Part shown: positions 1 through 8,146 of the stretch, piece by piece
Position numbering within the stretch: the stretch's first letter is position 1
How the letters are laid out: each line of letters opens with the position of its first letter
DNA from: Streptomyces humidus
GTDB taxonomy: Bacteria > Actinomycetota > Actinomycetes > Streptomycetales > Streptomycetaceae
DNA length: 58,004 nucleotides
Direction of reading: 5' to 3'
NCBI RefSeq assembly: GCF_014649655.1
Contig: NZ_BMTL01000046.1
Coordinates: 1-58,004, forward strand
Translations under genes and position numbers: made by a program
Notes under the pieces: model-generated
Database searches by the model: none
What the model was told of the DNA's origin: nothing
What the model saw: the letters and a program-made list of their open reading frames with translations, nothing else

Positions 1-100
1 GGAAACGCCCGGTTACATTCCGAACCCGGAAGCTAAGCCTTACAGCGCCGATGGTACTGCAGGGGGGACCCTGTGGGAGAGTAGGACACCGCCGAACTCC
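1..100 (+). rRNA. rrf: 5S ribosomal RNA, 3' part
   Basis: The window opens inside a 5S rRNA gene. The text reads through the typical CGAACCCGGAAG, TAAGCC and GGGAGAGTAGGACACCGCC blocks, and the 5' portion lies outside the window. It would be the last gene of an rRNA operon, and a strong terminator follows directly. The exact 3' end is uncertain by a few bases. Confidence 0.93.
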
Positions 101-106
101 TTTTAG

Positions 107-150
107 AGCTCTGGCTCTTGGGCACTCAGCCCGAGAGCCAGAGCTTTTTT
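107..150 (+). terminator. Rho-independent terminator of the rRNA operon
   Basis: A 16-bp stem (107-122 with 130-145, one G-U type pair) closes a 7-base loop and is followed by six T residues. It sits just after the 5S gene and should end the rRNA transcript before the phosphatidyltransferase gene. Confidence 0.9.
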
Positions 151-206
151 GCGTTGGGGTAGGGTCAGGGGGCATCGTTGGCTCATTTCCTACTGGAGGC
201 CCCCGG

Positions 207-815
207 GTGGAGGTCCAGGAGACCCGCGTTCAGACAGACCGGGTGCTCACCATCCCGAACATCCTCAGCATGGCGCGTCTCGTCGGCGTGCCCCTCTTTC
301 TGTGGCTGATCCTCCGGCCCGAGTTCGGAGGCCCGCAGAGCGACGGCTGGGCCCTCCTCGTGCTGGCTCTCAGCGGGGTCAGCGACTATCTGGACGGCAA
401 GCTCGCGCGACGCTGGAACCAGGTCAGCAGTCTCGGCCGGCTCCTCGACCCGGCAGCCGACCGGCTGTACATTCTCTCGACCCTGGTCGGCCTCACCTGG
501 CGCGGGATTCTTCCCTTGTGGTTGACGTCGGTACTTCTTGCGCGTGAGCTGGTTCTCCTGGTGATGGTGGGCATCCTCAGGCGGCACGGCTATCCGCCGC
601 CGCAGGTGAACTTCCTGGGCAAGGCCGCGACCTTCAACCTGATGTACGCCTTCCCGCTGCTCCTGCTCAGTGACGGAAGTGGGTGGTTGGCGTCACTGGC
701 TGCTATTTTCGGATGGGCGTTCGCAGGATGGGGTACAACCCTGTACTGGTGGGCAGGAGTCTTGTATGTGGTACAGGTCCGCCGCCTCGTTCGTGCGGAC
801 GCTGTGGCCGACTGA
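207..815 (+). CDS. CDP-alcohol phosphatidyltransferase family protein
   Basis: Integral membrane enzyme of about 202 residues that transfers a phosphatidyl group from a CDP-lipid to an alcohol in phospholipid synthesis. The family signature DxxDGxxAR-x8-GxxxDxxxD is complete, with D60, D63, G64, A67, R68, G77, D81 and D85, so it should be active. Several hydrophobic segments follow. The GTG at 207 was chosen because GGAGG lies 7 bases upstream. A longer reading from 51 would run into the 5S gene and its terminator. In mycobacteria the gene at this syntenic position is pgsA2. The alcohol substrate (glycerol phosphate, inositol phosphate or another) cannot be read from the sequence. Confidence 0.88.
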   Translation: MEVQETRVQTDRVLTIPNILSMARLVGVPLFLWLILRPEFGGPQSDGWALLVLALSGVSDYLDGKLARRWNQVSSLGRLLDPAADRLYILSTLVGLTWRGILPLWLTSVLLARELVLLVMVGILRRHGYPPPQVNFLGKAATFNLMYAFPLLLLSDGSGWLASLAAIFGWAFAGWGTTLYWWAGVLYVVQVRRLVRADAVAD

Positions 816-927
816 CCTCGCCGATTGGCAGCAGCAGTGGCTCGATGGCCTGCGGCGTGAATCTGCGGGACAATCTGGACGGGTGAAGTCGGCTAGACCG
901 TCGTCTCTTTAGGAGGACGCTTCCGAC

Positions 928-3423
928 ATGAAGGCCGTCGTGATGGCCGGAGGCGAAGGCACGCGCCTTCGCCCTATGACCTCGAGCATGCCCAAGCCGC
1001 TCCTGCCGGTGGCCAACCGGCCGATCATGGAGCACGTTCTGAGGCTGCTCAAAAGGCATGGGCTCAATGAGACCGTGGTAACCGTTCAGTTCCTGGCATC
1101 GCTCGTCAAGAACTATTTCGGTGACGGCGAAGAGCTCGGAATGGAGCTCAGCTATGCCAACGAGGAGAAGCCACTCGGTACCGCCGGAAGCGTCAAGAAC
1201 GCAGAGGAGGCGCTGAAAGACGACGCCTTCCTCGTCATCTCCGGTGACGCCCTGACCGACTTCGACCTCACCGAGCTCATCAACTTCCACAAGGAAAAGG
1301 GGGCGCTCGTCACCGTCTGTCTGACGCGCGTCCCGAATCCGCTGGAATTCGGTATCACGATCGTCGACGAAGAGGGCAAGGTCGAGCGCTTCCTGGAGAA
1401 GCCGACCTGGGGGCAGGTCTTCTCGGACACGGTGAACACCGGCATCTACGTCATGGAGCCCGAGGTCTTCGACTATGTCGAGGCCGACGTTCCCGTCGAC
1501 TGGTCCGGTGACGTCTTCCCGCAGCTGATGAAGGAGGGCAAGCCGGTCTACGGCTTCGTCGCCGAGGGCTACTGGGAGGACGTGGGCACGCACGAAAGCT
1601 ACGTGAAGGCCCAGGCGGACGTCCTGGAAGGCAAGGTCGACGTCGAGATCGACGGCTTCGAGATCTCTCCGGGCGTGTGGGTCGCCGAAGGGGCCGAAGT
1701 ACACCCCGACGCCGATCTCCGCGGCCCGCTCTACATCGGCGACTATGCGAAGGTCGAAGCGGGCGCGGAGATCCGCGAACACTCGGTCATCGGATCCAAT
1801 GTCGTGGTGAAAAGCGGTGCCTTCCTGCACAAGGCTGTCGTGCACGACAACGTGTACGTCGGTCAGCACAGCAATCTGCGCGGCTGCGTCGTCGGCAAGA
1901 ACACCGACATCATGCGGGCCGCCCGGATCGAGGACGGCGCCGTCATCGGCGACGAGTGCCTGATCGGTGAAGAATCGATCGTGCAAGGCAATGTGCGGGT
2001 CTATCCCTTCAAGACAATCGAAGCCGGTGCGTTCGTCAACACCTCGGTGATCTGGGAGTCCCGTGGGCAGGCCCACCTCTTCGGCGCGCGCGGGGTGTCC
2101 GGCATCCTGAACGTGGAGATCACGCCGGAACTGGCCGTGCGTCTCGCCGGCGCGTACGCCACGACGCTGAAGAAGGGGTCCACCGTCACCACGGCGCGCG
2201 ACCACTCGCGCGGTGCCCGTGCGCTCAAGCGGGCTGTCATCTCGGCCCTCCAGGCCAGCGCCATCGACGTACGGGACCTGGAGAACGTCCCGCTGCCCGT
2301 CGCGCGGCAGCAGACCGCGCGCGGGAGTGCGGGCGGGATCATGATCCGGACCTCGCCCGGCGTGCCGGACTCCGTCGACATCATGTTCTTCGACGGCCAG
2401 GGCGCCGACCTGTCACAGGGCAGCCAGCGGAAGCTGGACCGGGTGTTCGCGCGGCAGGAGTACCGGCGGGCGTTTCCGGGAGAGATCGGGGATCTGTATT
2501 TCCCGGCCAGCGTCTTCGACTCGTACACGGGCTCGCTGCTGCGGAACGTGGACACGACCGGAATCGCGGAGTCCGGGTTGAAGGTCGTCGTGGACGCCTC
2601 GAACGGCAGTGCCGGACTGGTGCTCCCGAGCCTCCTCGGCAAGCTCGGCGTGGACTCGCTGACGATCAATCCCGGTCTGAACGAGGCACGGCCGACGGAG
2701 ACCGGCGACCAGCGCCGCTCCGGGCTGGTGCGGCTCGGGGAGATCGTGGCCTCCTCGCGTGCCGCGTTCGGCGTGCGCTTCGACCCGGTGGGTGAGCGGC
2801 TCTCTCTCGTCGACGAGAAGGGGCGGATCATCGAGGACGACCGCGCGCTGCTCGTGCTGCTCGACCTGGTGGCCGCGGAGCGGCGCAGCGGTCGTGTCGC
2901 CCTGCCGGTGACGACGACGCGGATCGCCGAGCAGGTCGCGGCCTATCACGGAACCCAGGTCGAGTGGACGACGACCTCGCCCGACGATCTCACCCGGGTC
3001 GGACAGGACGAGACCACCATCTTCGGCGGTGACGGCAAGGGCGGGTTCATCGTCCCGGAGTTCAGCAGTGTCTTCGACGGCACGGCGGCCTTCGTGCGGC
3101 TGATCGGGCTCGTGGCCCGGACACAGCTCACCCTCAGCCAGATCGACGCGCGTATCCCGCGGGCACACGTCCTGAAGCGGGATCTGGCGACCCCGTGGGC
3201 CGTCAAGGGGCTCGTGATGCGCAGGGTCGTCGAAGCGGCCGGAGATCGCTTCGTGGACACCACGGACGGGGTACGGGTGGTGGAGACCGACGGGCGCTGG
3301 GTGATGGTACTGCCCGACCCGGCCGAGGCAGTCACCCATCTGTGGGCCGAAGGGCCGGACGACGCGTCCGCGCAGGCCCTGCTGGACGAGTGGGCGGCGG
3401 TGGTGGACAGCGCCGGTCGCTGA
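928..3423 (+). CDS. Mannose-1-phosphate guanylyltransferase-like protein with degenerate phosphomannomutase domain
   Basis: An 831-residue fusion. The N-terminal third is a nucleotidyltransferase (GGEGTRLRPMT signature at residues 8-18) that would make GDP-mannose or a related NDP-sugar. The middle (about 250-370) is a left-handed beta-helix with repeated I/V-G hexapeptides. The C-terminal 450 residues resemble an alpha-D-phosphohexomutase, but its active motifs are altered. The phosphoserine loop usually reads TASHNP and here is RTSPGV around S476. The metal loop DGDGDR is DPVGER at 619-624, and the sugar loop GGEQSGH is GGDGKGG at 700-706. The mutase part is therefore probably non-catalytic, perhaps regulatory. 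AGGAGG precedes the ATG. It stands alone between the lipid gene and the DUF881 cluster. Confidence 0.9.
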   Translation: MKAVVMAGGEGTRLRPMTSSMPKPLLPVANRPIMEHVLRLLKRHGLNETVVTVQFLASLVKNYFGDGEELGMELSYANEEKPLGTAGSVKNAEEALKDDAFLVISGDALTDFDLTELINFHKEKGALVTVCLTRVPNPLEFGITIVDEEGKVERFLEKPTWGQVFSDTVNTGIYVMEPEVFDYVEADVPVDWSGDVFPQLMKEGKPVYGFVAEGYWEDVGTHESYVKAQADVLEGKVDVEIDGFEISPGVWVAEGAEVHPDADLRGPLYIGDYAKVEAGAEIREHSVIGSNVVVKSGAFLHKAVVHDNVYVGQHSNLRGCVVGKNTDIMRAARIEDGAVIGDECLIGEESIVQGNVRVYPFKTIEAGAFVNTSVIWESRGQAHLFGARGVSGILNVEITPELAVRLAGAYATTLKKGSTVTTARDHSRGARALKRAVISALQASAIDVRDLENVPLPVARQQTARGSAGGIMIRTSPGVPDSVDIMFFDGQGADLSQGSQRKLDRVFARQEYRRAFPGEIGDLYFPASVFDSYTGSLLRNVDTTGIAESGLKVVVDASNGSAGLVLPSLLGKLGVDSLTINPGLNEARPTETGDQRRSGLVRLGEIVASSRAAFGVRFDPVGERLSLVDEKGRIIEDDRALLVLLDLVAAERRSGRVALPVTTTRIAEQVAAYHGTQVEWTTTSPDDLTRVGQDETTIFGGDGKGGFIVPEFSSVFDGTAAFVRLIGLVARTQLTLSQIDARIPRAHVLKRDLATPWAVKGLVMRRVVEAAGDRFVDTTDGVRVVETDGRWVMVLPDPAEAVTHLWAEGPDDASAQALLDEWAAVVDSAGR

Positions 3424-3519
3424 TCTGCTGTACACGTGTGTGCCGGACAAGGGTCCCCGAGGGGCACTGCCCGGCACGCGCGTGGGGCCGTTCGGCGGCA
3501 CTCGACGCGACGTGCGACG

Positions 3520-4425
3520 ATGTGCGGCATGCCGCAGCCACCCCCCGTTCGGAGCACACCCGCGCGCGTGGCGCGCCCGGACGCGTCCATGTCGCTGCTC
3601 ACGAACGTCATGGATCACAGCCTCGACGACGGTTATGCCGAGGCGGCCGCCCGTAAGAGGACCGAAGGCACCGGGGGCATGCCGCGGACGGCGCGGGCGA
3701 AGCTCCTTCTGGCCGCGGGCCTGGTGCTCGCGGCCCTGGTGGTCACCGTCGGTGCGGTGCAGGCGCGGGTCGCGGCTCCGGTCGTCGCCAAGGAGCGCGA
3801 GGAGCTGATCGACCGCATCGACCGCGAGACCGAGGCGGCCGACAGGCTGGAGAGCACGGTCGACAAGCTGCGCGACGACGTGAGCACCCGGCAGCAGGAG
3901 GCGCTCAGGCAGAGCGGCGGCGGCCGGCGGGCGGACCTGGTGGGGATCCTGGCCGGCGCGGTCGAGGTGCACGGGCCTGGCGTGAAACTGGTGGTGAACG
4001 ACGCCAAGGAGGCCACCTCGGGCGACGGCGGCGGTCCGCGTGAGACCGCGGGTTTCTCCGACACCGGCCGGGTTCGGGACCGCGACATGCAGCGGGTGGT
4101 CAACGGCCTGTGGGCGTCGGGCGCGGAGGCCGTCTCGATCAACGGCCAGCGGCTGACGGCGCTGTCGGCGATCAGGGCCGCGGGTGAGGCGATACTGGTC
4201 GACAACAAGCCGCTGGTGCCGCCGTACACGGTCCTGGCGGTGGGGGAGGGGAAGAACCTGAGCACGAGGTTCCAGGACAGCGCTGACGGGCTGTATCTGA
4301 ACGCGCTTCAGGAGAACTACGGCATCCGGACGGCCATCTCGGTGGTGGACGACGTCCGGCTGCCCGCGGCACCGAGTGTGATCGTACGCACAGCACAGCC
4401 GAGAACTGAGAAGGACGCATCGTGA
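3520..4425 (+). CDS. DUF881 family membrane protein (first copy)
   Basis: About 301 residues. A short cytoplasmic N terminus is followed by one transmembrane helix (the AKLLLAAGLVLAALVVTVGA stretch), a coiled coil rich in E, R and L, and a DUF881 domain facing outward. The function is unknown. The gene belongs to a trio with a small basic membrane protein and a second DUF881 protein, conserved in actinobacteria at the Rv1823-Rv1825 position, and a cell-envelope role is often assumed. The start is uncertain: ATGs at 3520, 3529 and 3589 are in frame and none has a good ribosome-binding site. Its stop overlaps the next GTG by 4 bases, so translation is coupled. Confidence 0.85.
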   Translation: MCGMPQPPPVRSTPARVARPDASMSLLTNVMDHSLDDGYAEAAARKRTEGTGGMPRTARAKLLLAAGLVLAALVVTVGAVQARVAAPVVAKEREELIDRIDRETEAADRLESTVDKLRDDVSTRQQEALRQSGGGRRADLVGILAGAVEVHGPGVKLVVNDAKEATSGDGGGPRETAGFSDTGRVRDRDMQRVVNGLWASGAEAVSINGQRLTALSAIRAAGEAILVDNKPLVPPYTVLAVGEGKNLSTRFQDSADGLYLNALQENYGIRTAISVVDDVRLPAAPSVIVRTAQPRTEKDAS

Positions 4426-4754
4426 TCGCCGTACTGGGCCTCGTCGTGGGAGTCGTGGCCGGACTATTGGTCCAGCCCGAGGTGCCGGCAGCCGTCGTAC
4501 CGTATCTGCCGATCGCCGTGGTGGCGGCGTTGGACGCCGTGTTCGGCGGCTTGCGGGCCATGCTCGACGGCATCTTCGACGACAAGGTGTTCGTCGTGTC
4601 GTTCCTGTCGAACGTGGTGGTGGCCGCATTGATCGTCTTCCTGGGCGACGAGTTGGGCGTGGGGTCGCAGCTGTCCACCGGTGTGGTGGTCGTCCTCGGA
4701 ATCCGGATCTTCTCCAATGCCGCGGCCATCCGTCGGCACGTGTTCCGGGCGTGA
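4422..4754 (+). CDS. sbp: Small basic protein Sbp, DUF1290 family membrane protein
   Basis: A 110-residue membrane protein with three hydrophobic helices and the DUF1290 pattern: a glycine-rich first helix, the conserved PYLPIAVVAALDAVFGGLRA block and a final IRIFSNAAAIRRH segment. It is known in Gram-positive bacteria near ftsA/ftsZ or DUF881 genes, but its biochemical role is not established. It starts at a GTG inside the stop of the upstream DUF881 gene (GTGA) and ends in a GTGA overlap with the next gene, so all three are made from one message. The fixed stoichiometry suggests a membrane complex. Confidence 0.92.
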   Translation: MIAVLGLVVGVVAGLLVQPEVPAAVVPYLPIAVVAALDAVFGGLRAMLDGIFDDKVFVVSFLSNVVVAALIVFLGDELGVGSQLSTGVVVVLGIRIFSNAAAIRRHVFRA

Positions 4755-5602
4755 CGGCCATGAGCAACCAGGACGCGAACGACGAGACGCCCGGCTACCG
4801 TCTGCGCAGGGAGTTGCCCGACGAGGTCCCTGCGGCCGGGCCCGCGGACGACGCTGCCGCAAAGCCGGCCGAGCCCGCGTCGACCGGTCGGCAGCGGCTG
4901 GTCCAGGGACTCTGGCCGCCGCGGGTCACCCGGGCCCAACTCATCGTCGCCCTGCTGCTGTTCGGTCTCGGCTTCGGGCTGGCCGTACAGGTCGCGTCCA
5001 ACAGCGACAGCGGGAACGCCCTGCGTGGCGCGCGTCAGGAAGATCTTGTTCGCATCCTCGATGAACTCGGCGACCGCAGTCAGCGTCTTGAAGACGAGAA
5101 GCAGGGTCTCGAGAAGCAGCAGCAGGAGTTGGAGAACAGCTCCGACCAGGCGGAAGAGGCTCGCAAGCAGACCGTCGAGAAGGAGAGGCAACTCGGCATT
5201 CTGGCGGGCACGGTCGCCGCGCAGGGACCGGGCATCACGATGACCATCGAGGACACGAAGGGGACGGTCGAGGCGGACATGTTGCTCGACGCGATCCAGG
5301 AGCTGCGCGCGGCCGGGGCCGAGGCGATCCAGGTGAACGGCGTGCGGGTCGTTGCCGGGACCTTTCTGACGGAATCCGGCAAGAGCGTGAGCGTCGACGG
5401 GAACAAGATCCACACGCCCTATCGTTTCCAGGTCATCGGCAATCCACAGGATCTCGAGCCGGCGCTGAACATCCCGGGAGGCGTGGTGCAGACTCTGGAG
5501 AAGGAGCAGGCCACCGTGACCGTCGAGCGGTCCGACAAGATCGTCGTGGACGCCTTGCGAGCAGCGAAGCGGCCTGACTACGCTCGGTCGTCGGAGCAGT
5601 GA
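4751..5602 (+). CDS. DUF881 family membrane protein (second copy)
   Basis: About 283 residues with a polar N terminus, one transmembrane helix near residue 70, a long coiled coil (Glu/Gln/Lys-rich, about 95-145) and a C-terminal DUF881 domain. The domain holds ILAGTVAAQGPGITMTIEDT and AIQVNGVRVVAGT, both conserved in the family. It is a paralogue of the gene two positions upstream. Starts at GTG 4751 (overlapping the preceding stop) and ATG 4760 are both possible and differ by three codons. In M. tuberculosis the next gene would be gcvH. Here a 190-base gap without a gene follows, then the FHA gene. Confidence 0.88.
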   Translation: MTAMSNQDANDETPGYRLRRELPDEVPAAGPADDAAAKPAEPASTGRQRLVQGLWPPRVTRAQLIVALLLFGLGFGLAVQVASNSDSGNALRGARQEDLVRILDELGDRSQRLEDEKQGLEKQQQELENSSDQAEEARKQTVEKERQLGILAGTVAAQGPGITMTIEDTKGTVEADMLLDAIQELRAAGAEAIQVNGVRVVAGTFLTESGKSVSVDGNKIHTPYRFQVIGNPQDLEPALNIPGGVVQTLEKEQATVTVERSDKIVVDALRAAKRPDYARSSEQ

Positions 5603-5792
5603 ACAGGGAGTGCTTGGGGGGCGTCCGGCAGGGGCATGAGGTTGCGGGGGGTCGACGCACCGATCGGGTGGTGCGTGGTGGAAACTGTCTGGTGGGCACG
5701 GACGTTGTGAAGGTGTCCGGGTCGACCGGTGTAATCAGTCAGGGTTCGTCCTGCCCCACGGGCGGGTCTGTTTCGGTCAAGGGGAATCGCCC

Positions 5793-6569
5793 GTGAAGTT
5801 GTTTGCGAAGTTGTTCGGCAAGAGCGCGCGAGAGGGCGGCGAGAACGCGACCGCTCGTCATCGCGCACAGCCCGACGCGGAAGGTCAGCGGCCGCTGTTC
5901 AGGGACCAGGTGGGTGGTCCGGGCGGTGATATTTCCGGTGGTCAGGGCGCGGCGTCTGTTGACCCTGCACAGTCTGGCGGCATAGGTTTCGGCCAACCGT
6001 CAACCTCAAGTGCGGGTGGAGGGTTTTCCCCTATGACAGCCCTGGTGTGTACGAGGTGCGGTAACCGCAACGCGGAGAACAGCCGCTTCTGCTCCAACTG
6101 CGGCGCGCCGCTGCGTCCCGGGCTGACGCCCGAGCGGGCGTCGGAGACGACGTCCACGATCTCCATCTCCGGTCTCGAGGCCTACGACGCTGAGGTCACC
6201 GGTCAGACGCAGTTGCCGGCCCTGTCTCCCGAGGCGCAGGCCGCGGTGGACGCGCTGCCGCTGGGTTCGGCGCTGCTGGTCGTGCGACGTGGCCCGAACT
6301 CGGGCAGCCGGTTCCTGCTGGACGGCGACCTGACCACGGCCGGCCGCCACCCGCAGAGCGACATCTTCCTGGACGACGTCACCGTCTCGCGTCGGCACGT
6401 GGAGTTCCGGCGCAACCCCGACGGCACGTTCAGGGTGGCGGACGTCGGCAGTCTGAACGGCACCTATGTCAACCGGGAGCGGATCGACGAGGTCGCTCTG
6501 TCGAACGGCGACGAGGTGCAGATCGGAAAGTACCGGCTGGTCTTCTACGCGAGCCAGCAGGGCTACTGA
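5793..6569 (+). CDS. garA: GarA-type FHA domain protein with zinc ribbon
   Basis: A 258-residue cytosolic signalling protein. GarA/OdhI proteins inhibit 2-oxoglutarate dehydrogenase and glutamate dehydrogenase until Ser/Thr kinases phosphorylate an N-terminal ETTS motif. That motif is present here as E118-T-T-S121, followed by T122. Before it lies a zinc ribbon with paired CxxC (CTRCGN and FCSNCG, about residues 87-108) and a disordered Gly-rich N terminus not found in mycobacterial GarA. The C-terminal FHA domain has GRHPQSDI, SRRH and LNGTYVN. The GTG start has AAGGGGA upstream. The position before two MerR genes and gcvP matches Rv1827. Confidence 0.9.
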   Translation: MKLFAKLFGKSAREGGENATARHRAQPDAEGQRPLFRDQVGGPGGDISGGQGAASVDPAQSGGIGFGQPSTSSAGGGFSPMTALVCTRCGNRNAENSRFCSNCGAPLRPGLTPERASETTSTISISGLEAYDAEVTGQTQLPALSPEAQAAVDALPLGSALLVVRRGPNSGSRFLLDGDLTTAGRHPQSDIFLDDVTVSRRHVEFRRNPDGTFRVADVGSLNGTYVNRERIDEVALSNGDEVQIGKYRLVFYASQQGY

Positions 6570-6573
6570 CCCG

Positions 6574-6594
6574 CCCCCGGGCTCTGCCCGGGGG
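6574..6594 (+). terminator. GC-rich hairpin after garA
   Basis: A perfect 9-bp stem with a 3-base loop lies 4 bases after the garA stop and before the ribosome-binding site of the MerR gene. There is no T run, so it may attenuate rather than fully terminate, or stabilise the garA 3' end. Confidence 0.5.
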
Positions 6595-6612
6595 ATTCCC
6601 CAGGGAAGGTCC

Positions 6613-7350
6613 ATGCTGCGAACACCGAGGGGCGGTGCCGGACACGGCGCCGCCGCCGCGGACGGTGGTCCGATGAGCATCGGCGCGGTGCTGAACGCGT
6701 TGCGCGACGAGTTTCCCGAAGTCACCATCTCCAAGATCCGTTTTCTGGAGTCGGAAGGGCTCGTCGAGCCGCAGCGGACCCCGTCGGGGTATCGCAAGTT
6801 CAGCGCGCGGGACGTCGAACGACTCGGCCACGTGCTGAGGATGCAGCGGGACCACTATCTGCCGCTCAAGGTCATCCGGGAGCATCTGGACGCCATGGAG
6901 CGCGGCGAGGCCGCGCCGCTGCCCACTGTGGGCCGGCAGCGGGACGGCGAGGCCCTTGTGGAGCTCTCGGACGGACCCACCGTCGCCCGGATCGGTCGCG
7001 CTGAGCTGCTGGCGGCCGCCGGGATCGGCGAGCGGGAGCTGGAGGAGTGGGAGTCGTACGGTCTCGTCGTCCCGCTGGAGGGCGGGGTCTACGACGCCGA
7101 GGCCGCCACGGTGGCCGCCCTCGTCGCCGAGCTGGGCCGGTTCGGGATCGAGCCGAGGCATCTGCGGGCGATGAAGGCCGCCGCCGACCGCGAGGCCGGA
7201 CTCGTGGACCAGGTGGTGGCCCCTCTCAAACTCCACCGCAATCCGCAGACCCGGGCCCACGCGGAGGCTCGCAGCAAGGAGATCGCGGGGCTCACGGTGC
7301 GGCTGCACGCCGCATTGGTGCAGACCGCGCTCGGGGTGCGGCTGCCCTGA
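6613..7350 (+). CDS. ftsR: MerR family transcriptional regulator, FtsR (Rv1828) type
   Basis: A 245-residue DNA-binding protein. The MerR helix-turn-helix starts with SIGAVLNALRDEFPEVTISK and continues through KIRFLESEGLVEPQRTPSGY. Unlike classical MerR sensors it has no effector-binding cysteines, and the C-terminal half is a second helical winged-helix-like module as in Rv1828. The Corynebacterium homologue FtsR activates ftsZ, so a cell-division role is likely by homology only. The ATG at 6613 has AGGGAAGG at proper spacing. Longer readings would overlap garA. Confidence 0.85.
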   Translation: MLRTPRGGAGHGAAAADGGPMSIGAVLNALRDEFPEVTISKIRFLESEGLVEPQRTPSGYRKFSARDVERLGHVLRMQRDHYLPLKVIREHLDAMERGEAAPLPTVGRQRDGEALVELSDGPTVARIGRAELLAAAGIGERELEEWESYGLVVPLEGGVYDAEAATVAALVAELGRFGIEPRHLRAMKAAADREAGLVDQVVAPLKLHRNPQTRAHAEARSKEIAGLTVRLHAALVQTALGVRLP

Positions 7351-7422
7351 GCGGGTGGCTTCGCCGACGGCGGATCGGTCACCCGTTCCCGGCCCGACTA
7401 CCCAAACGTCCCGGGCACGGCC

Positions 7423-7428
7423 TAGGGT
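7423..7428 (+). promoter_or_regulatory. -10 element placing the transcript start on the GTG of the BFN gene
   Basis: TAGGGT ends 6 bases before the GTG start at 7435, the distance expected for transcription to begin at the first base of the start codon. There is no ribosome-binding site, which fits a leaderless mRNA. The -35 region is weak (around 7400). Confidence 0.5.
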
Positions 7429-7434
7429 TGCTGT

Positions 7435-7908
7435 GTGAACGAGCTCGATGTCGTAGGTGTCCGGGTCGAGATGCCCTCCAACCAACCGATCGTGCTGCTG
7501 CGCGAAGTGGGAGGCGACCGTTACCTTCCCATCTGGATCGGACCGGGCGAGGCGACGGCGATCGCCTTCGCCCAGCAGGGCATGGCTCCGGCGCGGCCGC
7601 TGACCCATGATCTGTTCAAGGACGTGCTGGAGGCCGTCGGCCAGGAGCTCACCGAAGTGCGCATCACGGATCTGCGGGAGGGCGTCTTCTACGCGGAGCT
7701 GGTCTTCGCCAGCGGGGTCGAGGTGAGTGCGCGGCCGTCCGACGCCATAGCGCTGGCGCTGCGCACCGGAACGCCGATCTACGGCAGCGACACGGTGCTC
7801 GACGACGCGGGGATCGCCATCCCGGACGAGCAGGAGGACGAGGTCGAGAAGTTCCGCGAGTTCCTGGACCAGATCTCGCCCGAGGACTTCGGCACCAGCA
7901 ACCAGTAG
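7435..7908 (+). CDS. Bifunctional nuclease (BFN/DUF151) family protein
   Basis: A 157-residue soluble protein with the full DUF151 fold pattern: N-terminal VVGVRVE, LREVGGDRYLPIWIGPGEATAI, the central L-THDL-K-VLE segment and the SARPSDAIALALR motif. An acidic C-terminal tail follows. Plant BFN proteins and the archaeal structures show or suggest nuclease activity, but the role in actinobacteria (Rv1829 orthologue) is not settled. The GTG start probably coincides with the transcript start. It sits between two MerR regulators in a conserved cluster. Confidence 0.88.
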   Translation: MNELDVVGVRVEMPSNQPIVLLREVGGDRYLPIWIGPGEATAIAFAQQGMAPARPLTHDLFKDVLEAVGQELTEVRITDLREGVFYAELVFASGVEVSARPSDAIALALRTGTPIYGSDTVLDDAGIAIPDEQEDEVEKFREFLDQISPEDFGTSNQ

Positions 7909-8060
7909 GCGCCGCGGGGCGCGACCGGGGGCGCGGGGTGACCGCTCCTGTTTCCGGCAAATGCCGGGGGCCACTGAGAGCGTCCTACGACTGGTCCTCA
8001 GCGCATTCGGCTAGCCTTTCCCCGCGGTGGGGTGCGGGAAACCACTCTTAGGGTGATTAT

Positions 8061-8078
8061 CACTCGGCGTGCCGAGTG
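8061..8078. promoter_or_regulatory. Perfect palindrome, candidate operator upstream of the second MerR gene
   Basis: Two 8-bp arms (CACTCGGC and GCCGAGTG) with a 2-base centre lie 9 bases upstream of the -35 element. The symmetry and position suit a dimeric regulator, possibly autoregulation by the MerR protein. No binding data can be inferred. Confidence 0.5.
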
Positions 8079-8087
8079 TGGCGATCG

Positions 8088-8116
8088 TTGACGCACCCCT
8101 GGTGACTGCCTACCGT
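8088..8116 (+). promoter_or_regulatory. Housekeeping-type promoter of the second MerR gene
   Basis: TTGACG (8088-8093), a 17-base spacer and TACCGT (8111-8116) fit a HrdB-type promoter. Transcription would begin near 8123, about 24 bases before the GTG at 8147. Confidence 0.55.
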
Positions 8117-8146
8117 CGAGAAGGCAGTTCAAGGACGGAGGTCGGC

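Noticed and set aside
5599..5796. Small open frame between the second DUF881 gene and garA
   Set aside because: It has no ribosome-binding site, its Gly/Val/Ser-rich composition resembles no gcvH, and it overlaps the garA start.
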